Assembly (NCBI GenBank): GCA_905182575.1
Contig: CAJJCA010000002.1
Span: forward strand, 35,124 to 99,123
Source: an uncultured Flavobacteriaceae bacterium
GTDB taxonomy: Bacteria > Bacteroidota > Bacteroidia > Flavobacteriales > Flavobacteriaceae
Length of the DNA: 64,000 nucleotides
Direction of reading: 5' to 3'
Shown here in pieces: positions 35,593 through 48,163 of the stretch. The notes beneath the pieces are model-generated. The model was not told the DNA's origin. It saw only the letters and a program-made list of their open reading frames with translations, and ran no database searches. Position numbers and translations under genes: made by a program. Position 1 is the first letter of the stretch, and the number at the start of each line of letters is the position of its first letter.

Positions 35593-35629
35593 ACTTAAAT
35601 AATAAGATTAATTTTAAATATATAATTTA

Positions 35630-36647
35630 TTGAAAATCATTGTACCCATGGCAGGAAGAGGCTCACGTCTTCGCCCGCACAGCCTTACGGTTCCAAAACC
35701 GATGTTACCAGTTGCTGGAGCACCGATCGTAGCTCAATTAGTCAATGAAATCGCAAGAGTCGTGGCGCAGCCCATTGAGGAGGTTGCCTTTATTTTAGGG
35801 GAACCTGCATATTTTGGAAAAGAAATTGAAAGAGAACTTATTGAAGTGGCCAAGAATCTTGGTGCCAAAGCAACTATATATCGGCAACTGGAGCCATTGG
35901 GAACAGGACATGCCGTCATGTGTGCTGCTGATTCTCTTTCTGGACCGATTATCGTCGCTTATGCCGACACCTTGATTCGAACCGATTTGACACTTGACCC
36001 TAAAGTGGATGGAATGATTTGGGTTAAAAAAGTTGCACAGCCAGAAGCCTATGGGGTGGTCAGCCTGAATGATCAACAATGAAATTACTGCTTTGGTCGA
36101 AAAGCCAAAAACTTTCGTTTCAGATCTAGCAGTGATTGGAATTTATTATTTCAAACAAGGTGAGGTTATTAAATCTGAATTAGAAAAGACTTTGAGTCAA
36201 ACTCTTGCCGCTGGTGAAGAATATTTGCTAAATGAGGGGATTCTGGCAATGATGGCAAAAGGAGCACGCTTTGTTCCTGGAACCGTTAATGAATGGATGG
36301 ACTGTGGCAATCCAAAGATTACTTTGGAAACCAATAAGAAAATGCTTGAGATTCTCACAGAAGAGGGCAATAAACTTGTCGCTACTGATGTTATACTCGA
36401 TAATGCGAAGATTATTCCTCCTTGCTATATTGGATCTAACGTGGTTATTAAAAACGCCATTGTGGGCCCTTTCGCATCGATTGGAGAGAACACGACGATT
36501 GAGAATTCAACAATCGTTAATAGCTTGGTTCAAAAACATACGAAAATTAAAAATGCTAACTTAGATGGATCAATGATCGGAAATCACGTAAAATATGATG
36601 GAGAGTATAAGCACTTGAGTATTGGAGATTATTCCGTATTAGAATAA
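35630..36647 (+). CDS. Sugar-phosphate nucleotidyltransferase (glucose-1-phosphate thymidylyltransferase-like); frameshift near 36070
   Basis: KIIVPMAGRGSRLRPHSLTVPKPMLPVAGAPIVAQLV; C-terminal left-handed beta-helix repeats. Confidence 0.92.
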
Positions 36648-36650
36648 AAA

Positions 36651-37443
36651 ATGAGATTTATAAGTAAAATTATCACTTTAAAAGCGTTCTTAATTCTTAC
36701 CGTTTTGGCTTTGTTGTGTGGATGTAAATCCACAGTGATTTTACCAAGTAAAAAACCAGCGCAAAATATTGATCTGAGTGATCTGACCAAAGCAATTGCC
36801 AAAAACCAGCTGCGATTATAAAAAGTTTCGTTCCCGAGTAAAAGCGACTTACAATGACGGAAAAAGAAAACAGCAAATCATGGTTAACATGAGGATTGAA
36901 AACACCAAATCCATTTGGATGAGTGCGACCATGTTAGTTCCTATTGCGAAAGTATTGATCACACCAGACAAGGTGTCTTTTTACGAAAAGTTTCAAAGAA
37001 CTTTCTTTGAAGGGGATGTTTCCTTTTTAAACAAACAATTTAACACAGATTTTGAGTTTAAGGATTTACAGAACCTTTTGATGGGCTTGCCTTTGTCAGA
37101 TCTTAAAAAAGGAGATTGGGAAAGAATTTCTCATCCTAAATATTATTTACTCGTTCCTAAATCCAAGGACATGGCCTTCCGGCCGACTTACTTTTTTGAC
37201 CCCAACACTTTTCTCCTAAAGGAGCAACGTTTTTTAGTTCCTGGGTCACAACAATCTTTGACGGTTAAATATCTAAACCACCAACGTCTTGACGGAGAGT
37301 TGATCCCGGGAGAAGTTCAAATTTCTTTGTTCGACGGGAAGGATTTAAAAACAGTTACCTTGGTATACAACCGCATAGAATTTCCAAGCCGAATGAGTCT
37401 ACCTTTCGATATTCCCGAAGGATATAAACCAATTGAATTATAA
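36651..37443 (+). CDS. DUF4292 lipoprotein; frameshift near 36815
   Basis: MRFISKIITLKAFLILTVLALLCGCKSTVILPSKKPAQ then CDYKKFRSRVKATYNDGKRKQQIMVNMRIENTKSIWMSATMLVPIAKVLITPDKV. Confidence 0.75.
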
Positions 37444-38660
37444 TGCGAAGTGCTGCTAGGCTCTTGAGTATTTTATTTTTATTGAGCAGCTTCAGTGCTT
37501 TGGCACAAAAAAGTATCGGCAACAAAACCTTGAAAACCAGCGTAAGCGCTTGCAACAAGAGATTAAGCAAATCAATAAACTTCTATTTAAAAACACCAAG
37601 AAGAAAAAGGATGTGCTTTCTGAGGTGGAGGATTTGAATTTAAAAATATCTGTTCGTTCTCAACTGGTCAATGTAAACAATCAACAAGCCAATTTATTGA
37701 CAAGGCAAATCAGCGTCAATGAAAGAGATATTGGGAACCTCAGAAAAGAACTCACAGCCCTTAAAAAGGATTATGCTGAAATGATTCGAAAATCCTATAA
37801 AAGCAAATCCTCTCAAAACCGATTGATGTTTTTGTTTTCTTCGGAAAGCTTGCTGCAAGCCTACAAAAGGATTCAATACATGAAGCAATACGCAAGCTTT
37901 AGAAAAAAACAAGGAGATGAAATCGCTGCTAAAACCACCACGCTTCAGACGCTAACCACCACCTTAATTAATCAGAAACGAAAAAAAGAGGTATTAGTTT
38001 CTGAAAACCGAAAAGTCCAACAAACACTTGAAGGAGAAAGAAAATCACAAGAGGTGTTGATTCGTTCTTTAAAGAAGAGAGCATCTTCTTTAGCGACTTC
38101 GATTAAGCAAAAACAAAAGAAAGCGGCAGCGATTGACCGAGAAATTGAAAGATTAATTCGCGAAGCAATTGCAGCTTCAAATAAGGCAGCAGGGAAAAAG
38201 TCAAGCAAGGCATTTGCCTTAACCCCAGAGGCTAAACTTTTGGCTAAGAACTTTACTGCCAACAAGGGTCGCTTTGCCTTGGCCCGTTGAGAAGGGAGTG
38301 GTCACCCAGCGATTTGGAACCCAACCTCATCCTGTAGTTAGAACGACCATGATTAAAAGCAATGGAGTCACCATTGCTACGAGTCCCAACGCAATTGCCA
38401 GAGCCGTTTTTGAAGGAGAAGTCATGACTATTTTAAGCTTCAAAGGAAGCAATCCTACAGTCTTGATTAAACATGGGAATTATATCACCACCTATAAGAA
38501 CATAGGGAAACTGTATGTGAAAAAGGGAGATAAGGTTAAGGCGAAACAAGCAATAGGAGAAATATTTACACATCCTCAAACGGGTAAAACAATACTTCAG
38601 TTCAGTGTTTTTAATGAATTTACACCTCAGGATCCTAAAAGCTGGATTTATAGAATGTAA
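37443..38660 (+). CDS. EnvC-like murein hydrolase activator (coiled coil + LytM); frameshifts near 37550 and 38275
   Basis: Coiled-coil QQEIKQINKLLFKNTKKKKDVL...; PWPVEKGVVTQRFGTQPHPVVRT...VLIKHGNYITTYKNIGKLYVKKGDKVKAKQAIGEI. Confidence 0.88.
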
Positions 38661-38663
38661 AGC

Positions 38664-39661
38664 TTATTTTTCTTCCAAATACCAAGCCTCTTGCTCAAGA
38701 GCATAAATGATGTAGTCATGTAAGCTTAGCGCCTCTCTTTTAGAAGTAAATCGACCATAAGCAACTCGGAACAAACCAGAAGGGTTTCTTTCAGTCAATT
38801 CGGCTTCGTATTCAGCTTCTTTAAGGGCTGCTATTTCTATTGGGTGGCATTTTCCATTGATCTGAAAGAGCCAGCAATTACACTATAGTAAGGAACGCTT
38901 AACGCATTCGCTTCACTTTCAGCGATAGTTACTTCAGCTTCATTTGATTCAAGATTCAAGGATATTTTTGATAATGATCCCAAATTAAAAGTTGCTTTTT
39001 GAACATTACTTTTAATTTTTTTCTGAGCCAATTCCATTGACTTTGCTTTTTCGTTAGTTGCATACTCATTACCAAAATAAAATAAAGTACTCGCCAATGC
39101 AATGGCAATGACCCCTATGGCTGCAAAACGCAAGATAGGTGAGCGGTCTTTATTTTTTTTCTCGGGAGTAAACATCAAGTCTTCTTTGTTTTCATTTTCC
39201 ATAGTTGTAAAGATTTGTGGTTCTGAATTTAATTCATTTGATACAAGGGAGTGTTTTTGGAATGGGATTAATCCAAAGGATTCTAAATCAAAATTTATTT
39301 TTCCAAAAGGTAGAAACTCGATCTTTTTGAATGAATTAAAACGCATTTCACCAATCCCTGCAAATGTAAGGTGTTGGGTGTTGAGCCTTTGTTTCCAAAC
39401 AACAACTTCTTTTTCAATCCCCCTTAATGCCTGTTCGTAAGAGGAGTTTTCTTTTTGCGCAATATAATGCGCCAAAACACCATCATTACTTTTTAGAAGG
39501 CTGTTAAAGCCAATTTCTTTTTTGGGCGGAACAAATCGTCCCTCGATAGGAAGAATTGTTGCACTTACTGAATGAGAAAGGAATGCTCCAAAATTTGGAA
39601 TGGTAACGCACTCGTGCTGAAAAAGCAGCTCTTGTATGTATTGTTGAATCAACATACTCAC
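38664..39661 (-). CDS. HU/CCDC81 + SPOR domain protein; frameshift near 38840
   Basis: IQELLFQHECVTIPNFGAFLSHSVSA; C-terminal SPOR segment (YSVIAGSFRSMENA...LFRVAYGRFTSKREALSL) in another frame. Confidence 0.8.
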
Positions 39662-39747
39662 AAAAGTAACAATTTTCTTCTCTTTAATTTACTACAATTT
39701 AAAAGTTAGTATATTTAATTTCATCAATTATTTTATTATTCTTTAAT

Positions 39748-40837
39748 ATGAATCGCTTAAAAGCTTGTCCTGCTTTAAGACTATTGCCAAGTTTTGGTAA
39801 CATTCGGGGACGAAAACTTCTTGAATTTTGTAAAACTCCAGAAGCGGTATTTGATGCCAATCCTAAAGATTTTTTAAGCATATACGGAATTGGCGCTTTT
39901 CATTTATTGCATTTTAAAAAATGGGAAACACATCTAAAAGAGGTTGAAAAGGAAATTGCGTTTATAGAAAAACATCAAATCCAAACCATTTTTCTGGGGG
40001 ATCTAAATTATCCTAAAACACTAGAATATTGCCCTGACGCTCCCCTGGTTTTGTTTGCCAAAGGGGACTTTAGTTTCGAAAAAAGAATTACCAATATTGT
40101 CGGAACACGTAAAATGACTTTTATGGTCAGGATTTTTGTCAGGAGTTAATCAAAGATTTGGCCGTGATTGATCCCATTATTGTTCCTGGATTTGCTTACG
40201 GAATTGATGTTATTGCACACAAGCAAGCATTAAAATTAGGCCTTGATAAGGTGGGTTGTTTGGCGTACGTATTTGATAAAACCTATAGGAAAGATAAAAA
40301 GAAATATATTAGAGACTTCGAAAAAAAAGGGGTTTTGTTACTGATTTCACCTCAAGTGAAGTTTTTGATCGGAATAACTTATTAAGAAGAAACCTAATCA
40401 TTGCTGGTCTGACGAATGATACAGTGGTGATCCAATCTAATTTTAAAGGCGGGAGCATGAACATGGAGATTATGCTCACCAGTTCACGAGATTTATTTGC
40501 GCTTCCGGGCTTGGTTACTAATAAATTGAGTGGTGGGTGTCATCAATTGATAAGAAATCAAAAGGCGCAGATCATTACCAGCGCAAACGATCTTATGTAT
40601 GCGATGGGCTGGGAGTCAGACGATGTGAAAAAGGGAGTTCAAAAACAACTTTTTGTTGAATTGAATAAGTAAATAATAATAATTTTTAATCACCTACAAA
40701 ACATCTCATAAGACAATTTGGATAACACCTCTTTAAGCACTAAGTTTTCAATCAGCAAGGCGACAACTCTTTTGATACAATTGGAAATGAGAGGCTGTAT
40801 TCCAACTTTGCCAGGAAAGCATTTTGAATGGATTTAA
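39748..40837 (+). CDS. dprA: DNA-processing protein DprA; several frameshifts
   Basis: Split ORFs 39748, 40158, 40424 plus C-terminal winged-helix-like DNTSLSTKFSISKATTLLIQLEMRGCIPTLPGKHFEWI ending 40837. Confidence 0.88.
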
Positions 40838-41803
40838 TACCCGAGTTTGCGTCTGACTCGATGTAGCACACTATCGGCTACTTCGCTTGCTCTTGCGGCT
40901 CCTTTTTCCAAAGCAACTTCTACCTCTTCGGGATGTGCATAATAGTAATCGAATTTTTTTCTTTCGGTTTGAAATTTCTTTAAAATCAATTCGAAAAGCT
41001 CTTGTTTTGCATGACCATATCCCATGCCTCCCTCTAGGTATTTTTGTCTCAGGGCATTCACCTGATCAGGACTTGCCATCAATTTATAAAGTCTAAAAAC
41101 CGAGCAGGCATCTGGATCTTTCGGATCCTCAAGAGGAGTACTGTCCGTTTTAATTCCCATGATTTGTTTTCTCAACTTTTTTTCTGGAAGAAAAATATTG
41201 ATCGTATTTTTTTTTGACTTACTCATTTTTTGACCATCAGTTCCTGTAACGTACTGCGTCTCTTCTTGAATTTTAGCCTTGGGTAAAACAAAAGTTTCTC
41301 CCATCAGGTGGTTAAAGCGAGCGGCAACGTCTCGGGTCATTTCAAGGTGTTGCAGTTGATCTTTACCAACGGGAACAAGTTCCGCATCATAGATTAAAAT
41401 ATCAGCAGCCATCAACATCGGGTAGGAAAACAATCCAGCGTTTACGTCCTCAAGTTGTTCGGCTTTATCTTTAAAAGAATGAGCCAAAGTGAGTCTTTGA
41501 TAAGGAAAAAAACAACTTAAAAACCAAGAAAGTTCGGTCACCTGACTTACATCGCTTTGTCTGTAAAAAACAGTATTCTCGGGGTTTAGTCCGCAAGCCA
41601 ACCACACAGAAGCAGTAGCGAACGTATTGTCTCGCAGTATCTTGCCATCTTTAATTTGAGTAATCGAATGCAGATCTGCAATAAATAAAAAAGATTCTTC
41701 TTTATTGTTTTTAGTCATTGCTATTGCCGGAAGCACAGCACCCAAGAGGTTTCCCAAGAGAATTTCCATAACTTGATTGAATACCGGTTAATATTCTTGC
41801 CAT
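40834..41803 (-). CDS. trpS: Tryptophanyl-tRNA synthetase; frameshift near 41765 removes the native start
   Basis: MARILTGIQSS at 41803 in one frame, LGNLLGAVLPAIA in the next; GQKMSKSKKNTI. Confidence 0.95.
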
Positions 41804-41909
41804 GGTTGGGAAATTGATTCCCTGCAAAGATATTTTATTTCCTCGTTTGGGCAAATTTTGAGTGCACCGCTTGCTTTTGGAAGGCAAAAAATAATGTATT
41901 TTTACGCCT

Positions 41910-42684
41910 GTGAGAAAACTATTATTGAAAATTTGGCGGATTTGGTTTTATTTGCTCGCAGGAATTACTTTCCTCGTTGTCTCCCCATTAATGGCAGCTT
42001 CTTTATTATTTCCAAATGGATATCGTTATGTTTTTTGGTTAGGGAAAAACATATGGGCGAGGCTTACTTTATTAGGAATGGGTTTTTGGGTAAAAACAGA
42101 ATTTAAAACCCAATTAGGGAGAAAGTTATATGTTTGTTGCCAATCATTCGAGCTTTATCGATATTATGCTAATGATTTGGGCTTCAAAACATCCCTTCGT
42201 ATTTGTAGGCAAAAAAGAGTTGGTAAAGATTCCGATTTTTGGATCTTTATATAAGCGTACGGCTATTATGGTCGATCGCACGAGCTCTAAAAGTCGTTAC
42301 GAGGTTTATAAACGTGCCCAAGAAGTCCTGGATAAAGGTTATAGTGTTTGTATTTTTCCAGAAAAGGAATATTCGGATGAGACTGTTTTACTTAACTCTT
42401 TTAAAACAGGTGCTTTTAAAATCGCCATAGCACATCAGTTGCCCATATGCCCAATGGTATTTCTAGATTGTAAAAGAAAATACCCCTGGGGCACTTCCCA
42501 TGGCCATCCAGGTTTGCTGAGGGTTTCAGTCTTGCCCCCTATAGCAACAGCTGGGTTAAAAAGCGAGGATGCTTTAGTGCTTTTACAAAAGACCTACGAT
42601 ACGATTCACACTGAATTGTTGAATGATAAGAAACAAGCTGCAGTAAATGCCATTAAAGTTTGGAAGCGGTACAATTTAAATTGA
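41910..42684 (+). CDS. plsC: 1-acyl-sn-glycerol-3-phosphate acyltransferase; frameshift near 42125
   Basis: MFVANHSSFIDIMLM (HxxxxD-type motif); FVGKKELVKIPIFGSLYKRTAIMVDRTSSKSR; IFPEKEYS. Confidence 0.9.
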
Positions 42685-42689
42685 AGTGT

Positions 42690-43298
42690 TCATAAAAGAA
42701 TGTTTTCAATAGGAATCATTTTTTGCTCTAAATCTCGCATTGCGTTTATCACTTTTACACCTTTAAAACTTTTCAAATGCTCGACTTTTATTACTTGTTC
42801 TCTCGCCTTTCCATCTGAAATTAGTCTTGCCCTACAGGTTCCTTTTAGCAGTGGATTTTTCGGTGTAATCCAATTCTTACCATCAAAAAAAATATTTTCT
42901 TCAAATGAGGTGTCTGTGATTTCATCATTCTTTACGATCAAAACATCATCACAATTTTCTTTGAGAGAAAACAATTCGTTCAACGTTTGACGTTCACTAT
43001 ACTTGAGTGAATAATCGAGTTCATTGTGATGAACTATTTTCAACGTTTCGATTTTTTGAGTTTTGTAGTGTTGAAAAGAAAACTCTTTTTGGTTTTGGCC
43101 GTAAATTATTTTGAGTTTTACTTTCCCAGATTCGAATTCTATCGGAATTTGCAAGCCAGCTAAGATACTTTTCTTCGGAGATTCGCCGAATAGTTCCGAG
43201 TAAGCAAAATGATGCCTTAATTTGTGCCATTTAGAATTTAGAACACGACCATTTAGTACACAAATAGATTCAAACAACAGGGACATAAATCTTTTCAA
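42690..43298 (-). CDS. Aminotransferase class IV (4-amino-4-deoxychorismate lyase-like)
   Basis: DVLIVKNDEITDTSFEENIFFDGKNWITPKNPLLKGTCRARLI. Confidence 0.8.
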   Translation of the reverse strand: MKRFMSLLFESICVLNGRVLNSKWHKLRHHFAYSELFGESPKKSILAGLQIPIEFESGKVKLKIIYGQNQKEFSFQHYKTQKIETLKIVHHNELDYSLKYSERQTLNELFSLKENCDDVLIVKNDEITDTSFEENIFFDGKNWITPKNPLLKGTCRARLISDGKAREQVIKVEHLKSFKGVKVINAMRDLEQKMIPIENILL

Positions 43299-44299
43299 TA
43301 AGTTCTTTGTACTCTTCTTCCTCAGCGCTTAAAAAAGTAATTCCTCCTCCGCTTCTGTACCACAGTTTGTCTTCTTTCTTTTCAAGGTATCGAATGCTAA
43401 TAGCGCTTTCGAGATTTTCACCGTCAAAGTAACCAAAGACCCCTGTGTAATAACCTCTTTCTTGACCTTCTACTTGTTGAATAATATCGACGGTCTTTTC
43501 CTTTGGTGCGCCACAAATCGAACCCGCAGGCAACATATCCATTAAAATATCACCAATATTTTCTTTCCAATTTTCAGGAAGTTTTCCACGAATTTCAGAA
43601 CTGGTATGAAAAATCTCGTTTTTTTGTGTTTTAATTTTATCAAGGTACCTAAAACGAGTTACGGTAACTTCTTTCGCTTTTTTGGAGAGGTCATTTCTGA
43701 TCAGGTCAACGATGGTATTGTGCTCATTGATTTCTTTTTGATTTTTCTCAAGCAGATTTTCAGCATCCGGCACATTAGCATCAATAGTTCCCTTCATTGG
43801 ATAGGAATAAACATATCCATCTTTTATTTTAACAAAGCATTCGGGTGAATAAACAACAAACTTATCTTCGCTGTAGAGCTTATAGGGCGCTTTTGCTAGA
43901 TGAAAAATATCTTTTAAAGAAGTATCTGTTTTTATCTCGGATGGGAAAGTCAAATTTAAAAGGAAGGTATTCCCTTTATGAATTTCATCGATCACACGAT
44001 CATAGGCTTTTGAGTACTTCTTTCGACTCACAGGGTCGATTTCAATAGTGAACAAATAAATCGCCTAATTTTTTTTGATCAAAATTCCTAAAACCTTTTA
44101 TTTCGAAAAAATATCCCAACGCACTGGCCTGATCCAAAGTACAGAGAACTGGTTTTTGAAGTTCAAAATCAACAAGAAAAAAAAAGGGAGTTTGCTTAAC
44201 AGCAAAATCCGACATCTTTTTTTTAAAAGCTGATAATTCCAATGGAAATGAATCGTTAAATGATTTAGGCACGGTTTTTAATAAACGCTTATTACTCAA
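43270..44299 (-). CDS. pabB: Aminodeoxychorismate synthase component I / anthranilate synthase component I family; frameshift near 44050
   Basis: [89 protein letters not shown]. Confidence 0.9.
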
Positions 44300-45296
44300 T
44301 CGCTTTTATGGTCTCTCGAATCTTAGCTTCTAATTCGTCCATCAAATCAGGATTATCGAGAAAAAGAGTTTTTACTCCATCTCTTCCTTGTCCTAATTTG
44401 GTTTCACCATAGCTGAACCATGAGCCACTTTTTTTAATGATTTCGTAGTTAACTCCAAGATCTATGATCTCTCCCACTTTTGAAATCCCTTCTCCATACA
44501 TGATGTCGAATTCTGTAGTTCTAAACGGTGGAGCAACTTTGTTTTTAACAACTTTCACACGGGTTTTGTTTCCTAAAACCTCAGCATCAGCGTTTTTAAT
44601 TTGTGTTGATCTACGAATATCTAGACGCACAGAAGCATAAAATTTAAGTGCATTTCCACCCGTTGTTGTTTCTGGATTTCCAAACATTACACCAATTTTT
44701 TCACGGAGCTGATTGATGAAAAATACAGTACAGTTTGTTTTGCTAATAGAACCAGTAAGCTTTCTAAGTGCTTGAGACATCAAACGAGCATGAAGCCCCA
44801 TTTTTGAATCACCCATTTCTCCTTCAATTTCACTTTTTGGAGTAAGGGCAGCTACGGAATCGATCACGACGATGTCGATTGCTCCAGAGCGAATTAAATT
44901 ATCTGCAATTTCTAATGCCTGTTCTCCATGATCGGGTTGCGAAATGATTAATTCATTTACATCAACGCCTAGATTTTCTGCATAAAAACGGTCAAAGGCA
45001 TGCTCAGCATCAATAAACGCAGCGATACCTCCTGCTTTTTGACATTCAGCAATAGCATGAAGGGTTAAGGTTGTTTTTCCTGAGGATTCAGGACCGTAGA
45101 TTTCAACAACACGTCCTCTAGGATATCCGCCAACACCCAACGCGATGTCTAGGCCCAAAGAACCTGAGGAAATGGATTCTACTTCAACAATGGCTTGATC
45201 GCCTAGTCTCATTACAGCTCCTTTGCCGTAAGTTTTATCTAGCTTATCCAATGTAAGCTGTAATGCTTTGTTTTTGGGATTTTTAGGATCGGACAT
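44292..45296 (-). CDS. recA: Recombinase RecA (intact)
   Basis: [57 protein letters not shown]. Confidence 0.99.
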   Translation of the reverse strand: MSDPKNPKNKALQLTLDKLDKTYGKGAVMRLGDQAIVEVESISSGSLGLDIALGVGGYPRGRVVEIYGPESSGKTTLTLHAIAECQKAGGIAAFIDAEHAFDRFYAENLGVDVNELIISQPDHGEQALEIADNLIRSGAIDIVVIDSVAALTPKSEIEGEMGDSKMGLHARLMSQALRKLTGSISKTNCTVFFINQLREKIGVMFGNPETTTGGNALKFYASVRLDIRRSTQIKNADAEVLGNKTRVKVVKNKVAPPFRTTEFDIMYGEGISKVGEIIDLGVNYEIIKKSGSWFSYGETKLGQGRDGVKTLFLDNPDLMDELEAKIRETIKAIE

Positions 45297-45380
45297 AATT
45301 CTGTGTTTTAAGCGAATTTACCATTTATATAGGTGGAGCACAATAGTGCTTAAAAAGGATTATTAACAAATTTCTTTTTG

Positions 45381-45388
45381 TAATTTTG
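45381..45388 (+). promoter_or_regulatory. Bacteroidetes -7 element (TAATTTTG) upstream of trhO
   Basis: Matches TAnnTTTG 31 nt before the start. Confidence 0.45.
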
Positions 45389-45419
45389 AAACATCTTTCA
45401 CCTTAAAAACAAGTATAGC

Positions 45420-46448
45420 ATGCAACTGTACAACAAGTTAAGCGCGAAGGAGCGTGCGCACCTCATCGAAACCGCCGGAAAAGAACGGCTGACGCTCTCC
45501 TTTTACCAATATACCCAAATTGGTAATCCAAACCTATTTAGGGATTATTTATTTTTACATTGGAATCCGATGGAAGTTTTGGGGAGAATTTATGTCGCCA
45601 AAGAAGGGATTAATGGACAGTTGTCTCTGCCTGCAGAAAATTTCGAAACCTTTAAGGAGCATCTTGACCAGATTGATTTCCTTAAGGACATCCGACTTAA
45701 TATCGCTGTAGAACAAGACAATAAATCGTTTCTAAAGCTCACCGTAAAAGTGAGAGATAAGATTGTTGCCGATGGACTTGACGATGAAACTTTCGATGTC
45801 ACCCAGAAAGGAAAACATGTTAATGCAGACGAATTCAACAAACTTCTCGAAAACGAAAACACGATTTGTGTTGACATGCGAAATCATTATGAAAGTGAAA
45901 TTGGTCATTTCCAAAACGCTGTAACACCCGACGTGGATACTTTTCGAGATTCCTTACCGCTTATCGGAAATGACTTAAAGCCGGCGGAAGACAAAAATAT
46001 ATTGATCAATTGCACAGGAGGGATTCGTTGTGAAAAAGCAAGTGCATATTTTAAGCACAAAGGATTTAAAAAAGTTTTTCAGCTTGAAGGAGGCATTATT
46101 GAATATGCCAGACAGGTTAAAGCGGAGGATTTGGAAAACAAATTTTTAGGCAAGAATTTCGTTTTTGACGAACGTAAAGGAGAACGAATTTCGGAAGAAA
46201 TTATTTCAAAATGTCATCAATGTGGTGCTCAATCTGACGTTCATGTAAACTGCGACAACCAGGCTTGTCATTTGCTGTTTATCCAGTGCGAATCTTGTCA
46301 AGAGAAAATGCAAACGTGCTGCTCTTCAGATTGTCAAGACATCATCAATTTGCCTGAAGAAGAACAAAAAGCCTTGAGAAAAGGCAAATACAACAGCAAT
46401 AAAATATTTAAGAAGGGAAGATCCGAAGTGCTAAAATTTAAACAATAA
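45420..46448 (+). CDS. trhO: Rhodanese-domain tRNA uridine(34) hydroxylase TrhO (YceA)
   Basis: YVAKEGINGQLSLP; INCTGGIRCEKASAYFKHKGFKKVFQLEGGIIEY; C-terminal CHQCGAQSDVHVNCDNQACHLLFIQCESC. Confidence 0.93.
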   Translation: MQLYNKLSAKERAHLIETAGKERLTLSFYQYTQIGNPNLFRDYLFLHWNPMEVLGRIYVAKEGINGQLSLPAENFETFKEHLDQIDFLKDIRLNIAVEQDNKSFLKLTVKVRDKIVADGLDDETFDVTQKGKHVNADEFNKLLENENTICVDMRNHYESEIGHFQNAVTPDVDTFRDSLPLIGNDLKPAEDKNILINCTGGIRCEKASAYFKHKGFKKVFQLEGGIIEYARQVKAEDLENKFLGKNFVFDERKGERISEEIISKCHQCGAQSDVHVNCDNQACHLLFIQCESCQEKMQTCCSSDCQDIINLPEEEQKALRKGKYNSNKIFKKGRSEVLKFKQ

Positions 46449-46511
46449 TTAAGATTTTCTATTCTGAGTTCTTTTGGAAATAGCATTATCTTTAAATTTT
46501 AAAATTAACAA

Positions 46512-47685
46512 ATGAGTTGTGCAAGTTGTTCAAATAGTGGGTCTGGTGAACCAAGAGGTTGCAAAAGCAACGGTACTTGTGGCACAGATAGTTGTAATAA
46601 GCTAACAGTTTTTGACTGGTTAGGAAACATGCAGTTGCCGCAAGGCGAAAAGCGATTCAACATTGTTGAGGTTCGTTTTAAAAACAGCAGAAAAGAATTT
46701 TTCACCTTACCCGACCAACTGGAAGTTGCCGTTGGGGATTTGGTGATCACTCAGCTTGAAAATGGCTATGACCTAGGAAAGGTTACTTTAACTGGAGAGT
46801 TGGTTCGTTTTCAGATGAAAAAGAAAAAAGTCACATCTCGATAGCGAAGAGGTTAAGAACATCCTGAGAAAGGCCAACCAAAAAGAAATTGATAAATGGC
46901 AGTCTTTTAGGGATCGAGAACCCGAAATTCAAAAAAGAGCGAGGCAACTTGCGATTGCCTTAAAACTTGAAATGAAACTATCCGATGTTGAGTTTCAAGG
47001 TGATGGACGAAAGGCTACTTTTTATTATACAGCTGAGCAGCGCGTTGACTTTAGGCAGTTAATAAAAGACATGGCACAAGCGTTTAATATTCGGATAGAA
47101 ATGCGGCAAATCGGACTTAGGCAAGAAGCTTCTCGTTTGGGAGGAATCGGATCTTGTGGTCGCGAGTTGTGCTGTTCTACTTGGTTAACGGATTATAGAT
47201 CGGTGTCAACTTCTGCCGCAAGGTATCAGTTACTCTCCTTGAATCCCCAAAAATTAGCGGGTCAGTGTGGTAAATTAAAATGTTGTCTCAATTATGAGCT
47301 GGACGCTTATCGTTCTGCCCTTAAAAATTTCCCAAAAACTGACACCCAGTTGCAAACAGAAAAAGGAATAGCTGTTTTTCAAAAAATGGATATTTTTAAG
47401 GAACAAATTTGGTATACTTACAAAGGAGATTGGATGAATTGGCATCAGTTGAGCCTTAGTTCTGTGAATGAAATAATTGCTAAAAATAAGAAAAACGAAA
47501 AGGTGGCAAGCCTAGAGGAATTCAGTTTAGAATTAAAAGCAACCGCTACCGCTACCAAAGATCTTATTTTTGAAAATGTAGTCGGTCAAGACAGCTTGAA
47601 TCGATTTGACCAACAAAAGAATAAGACTAATAAAAACAAAAAGAGGAGAAACAGAAATAAAAAAAAGCCTAGAAATAATGCTTAA
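46512..47685 (+). CDS. ricT: PSP1-domain RicT-like protein; frameshift near 46835
   Basis: GDLVITQLENGYDLGKVTLTGELV; RLGGIGSCGRELCCSTWLTDY; LAGQCGKLKCCLNYELDAY. Confidence 0.92.
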
Positions 47686-48163
47686 AAACCTGATTGTTTT
47701 GGGGATCTGTTTTTTAGGTTTACAATCCTGTCAAAATTCAGATTTGTATTTGAATTATCATGACTTTAAAGATCAATGGGAAGTAAATGAAAAAGTTGTT
47801 TTTGAGTTGAACCTCGAACCAACCGAACCCGTTAATCTCATGATCTATTTGAGAAACGACAATCCGTATATTTTTTCAAATATTTTTCTGATTGCAACTA
47901 TAAAAGATGGTGACAAAACCCTATCCTGTGACACTCTAGAATATGCAATGACAGACCCGAAAGGGGAGTGGTTGGGAGCGGGTTTTTTAGAGTTAAAAGA
48001 AAGTAAACTTTGGTGGAAAGAAGATTTTGATTTTCCTCAAGGAGAAAATATTATCGCAACGTTCGAACATGCGGTTCGTCATTCCGGTTCTGAAGAAGGG
48101 ATTAAAGATTTGGAAGGAATTGTTGGGGTTGGACTTTCCATCGAAAAAACAAGGGATGAATAA
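47678..48163 (+). CDS. gldH: Gliding motility lipoprotein GldH
   Basis: LQSCQNSDLYLNYHDFKDQWEVNEKVVFELNLEPTEPVNLMIYLRNDNPYIFSNIFLI; position between ricT and PBP1A. Confidence 0.88.
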   Translation: MLKNLIVLGICFLGLQSCQNSDLYLNYHDFKDQWEVNEKVVFELNLEPTEPVNLMIYLRNDNPYIFSNIFLIATIKDGDKTLSCDTLEYAMTDPKGEWLGAGFLELKESKLWWKEDFDFPQGENIIATFEHAVRHSGSEEGIKDLEGIVGVGLSIEKTRDE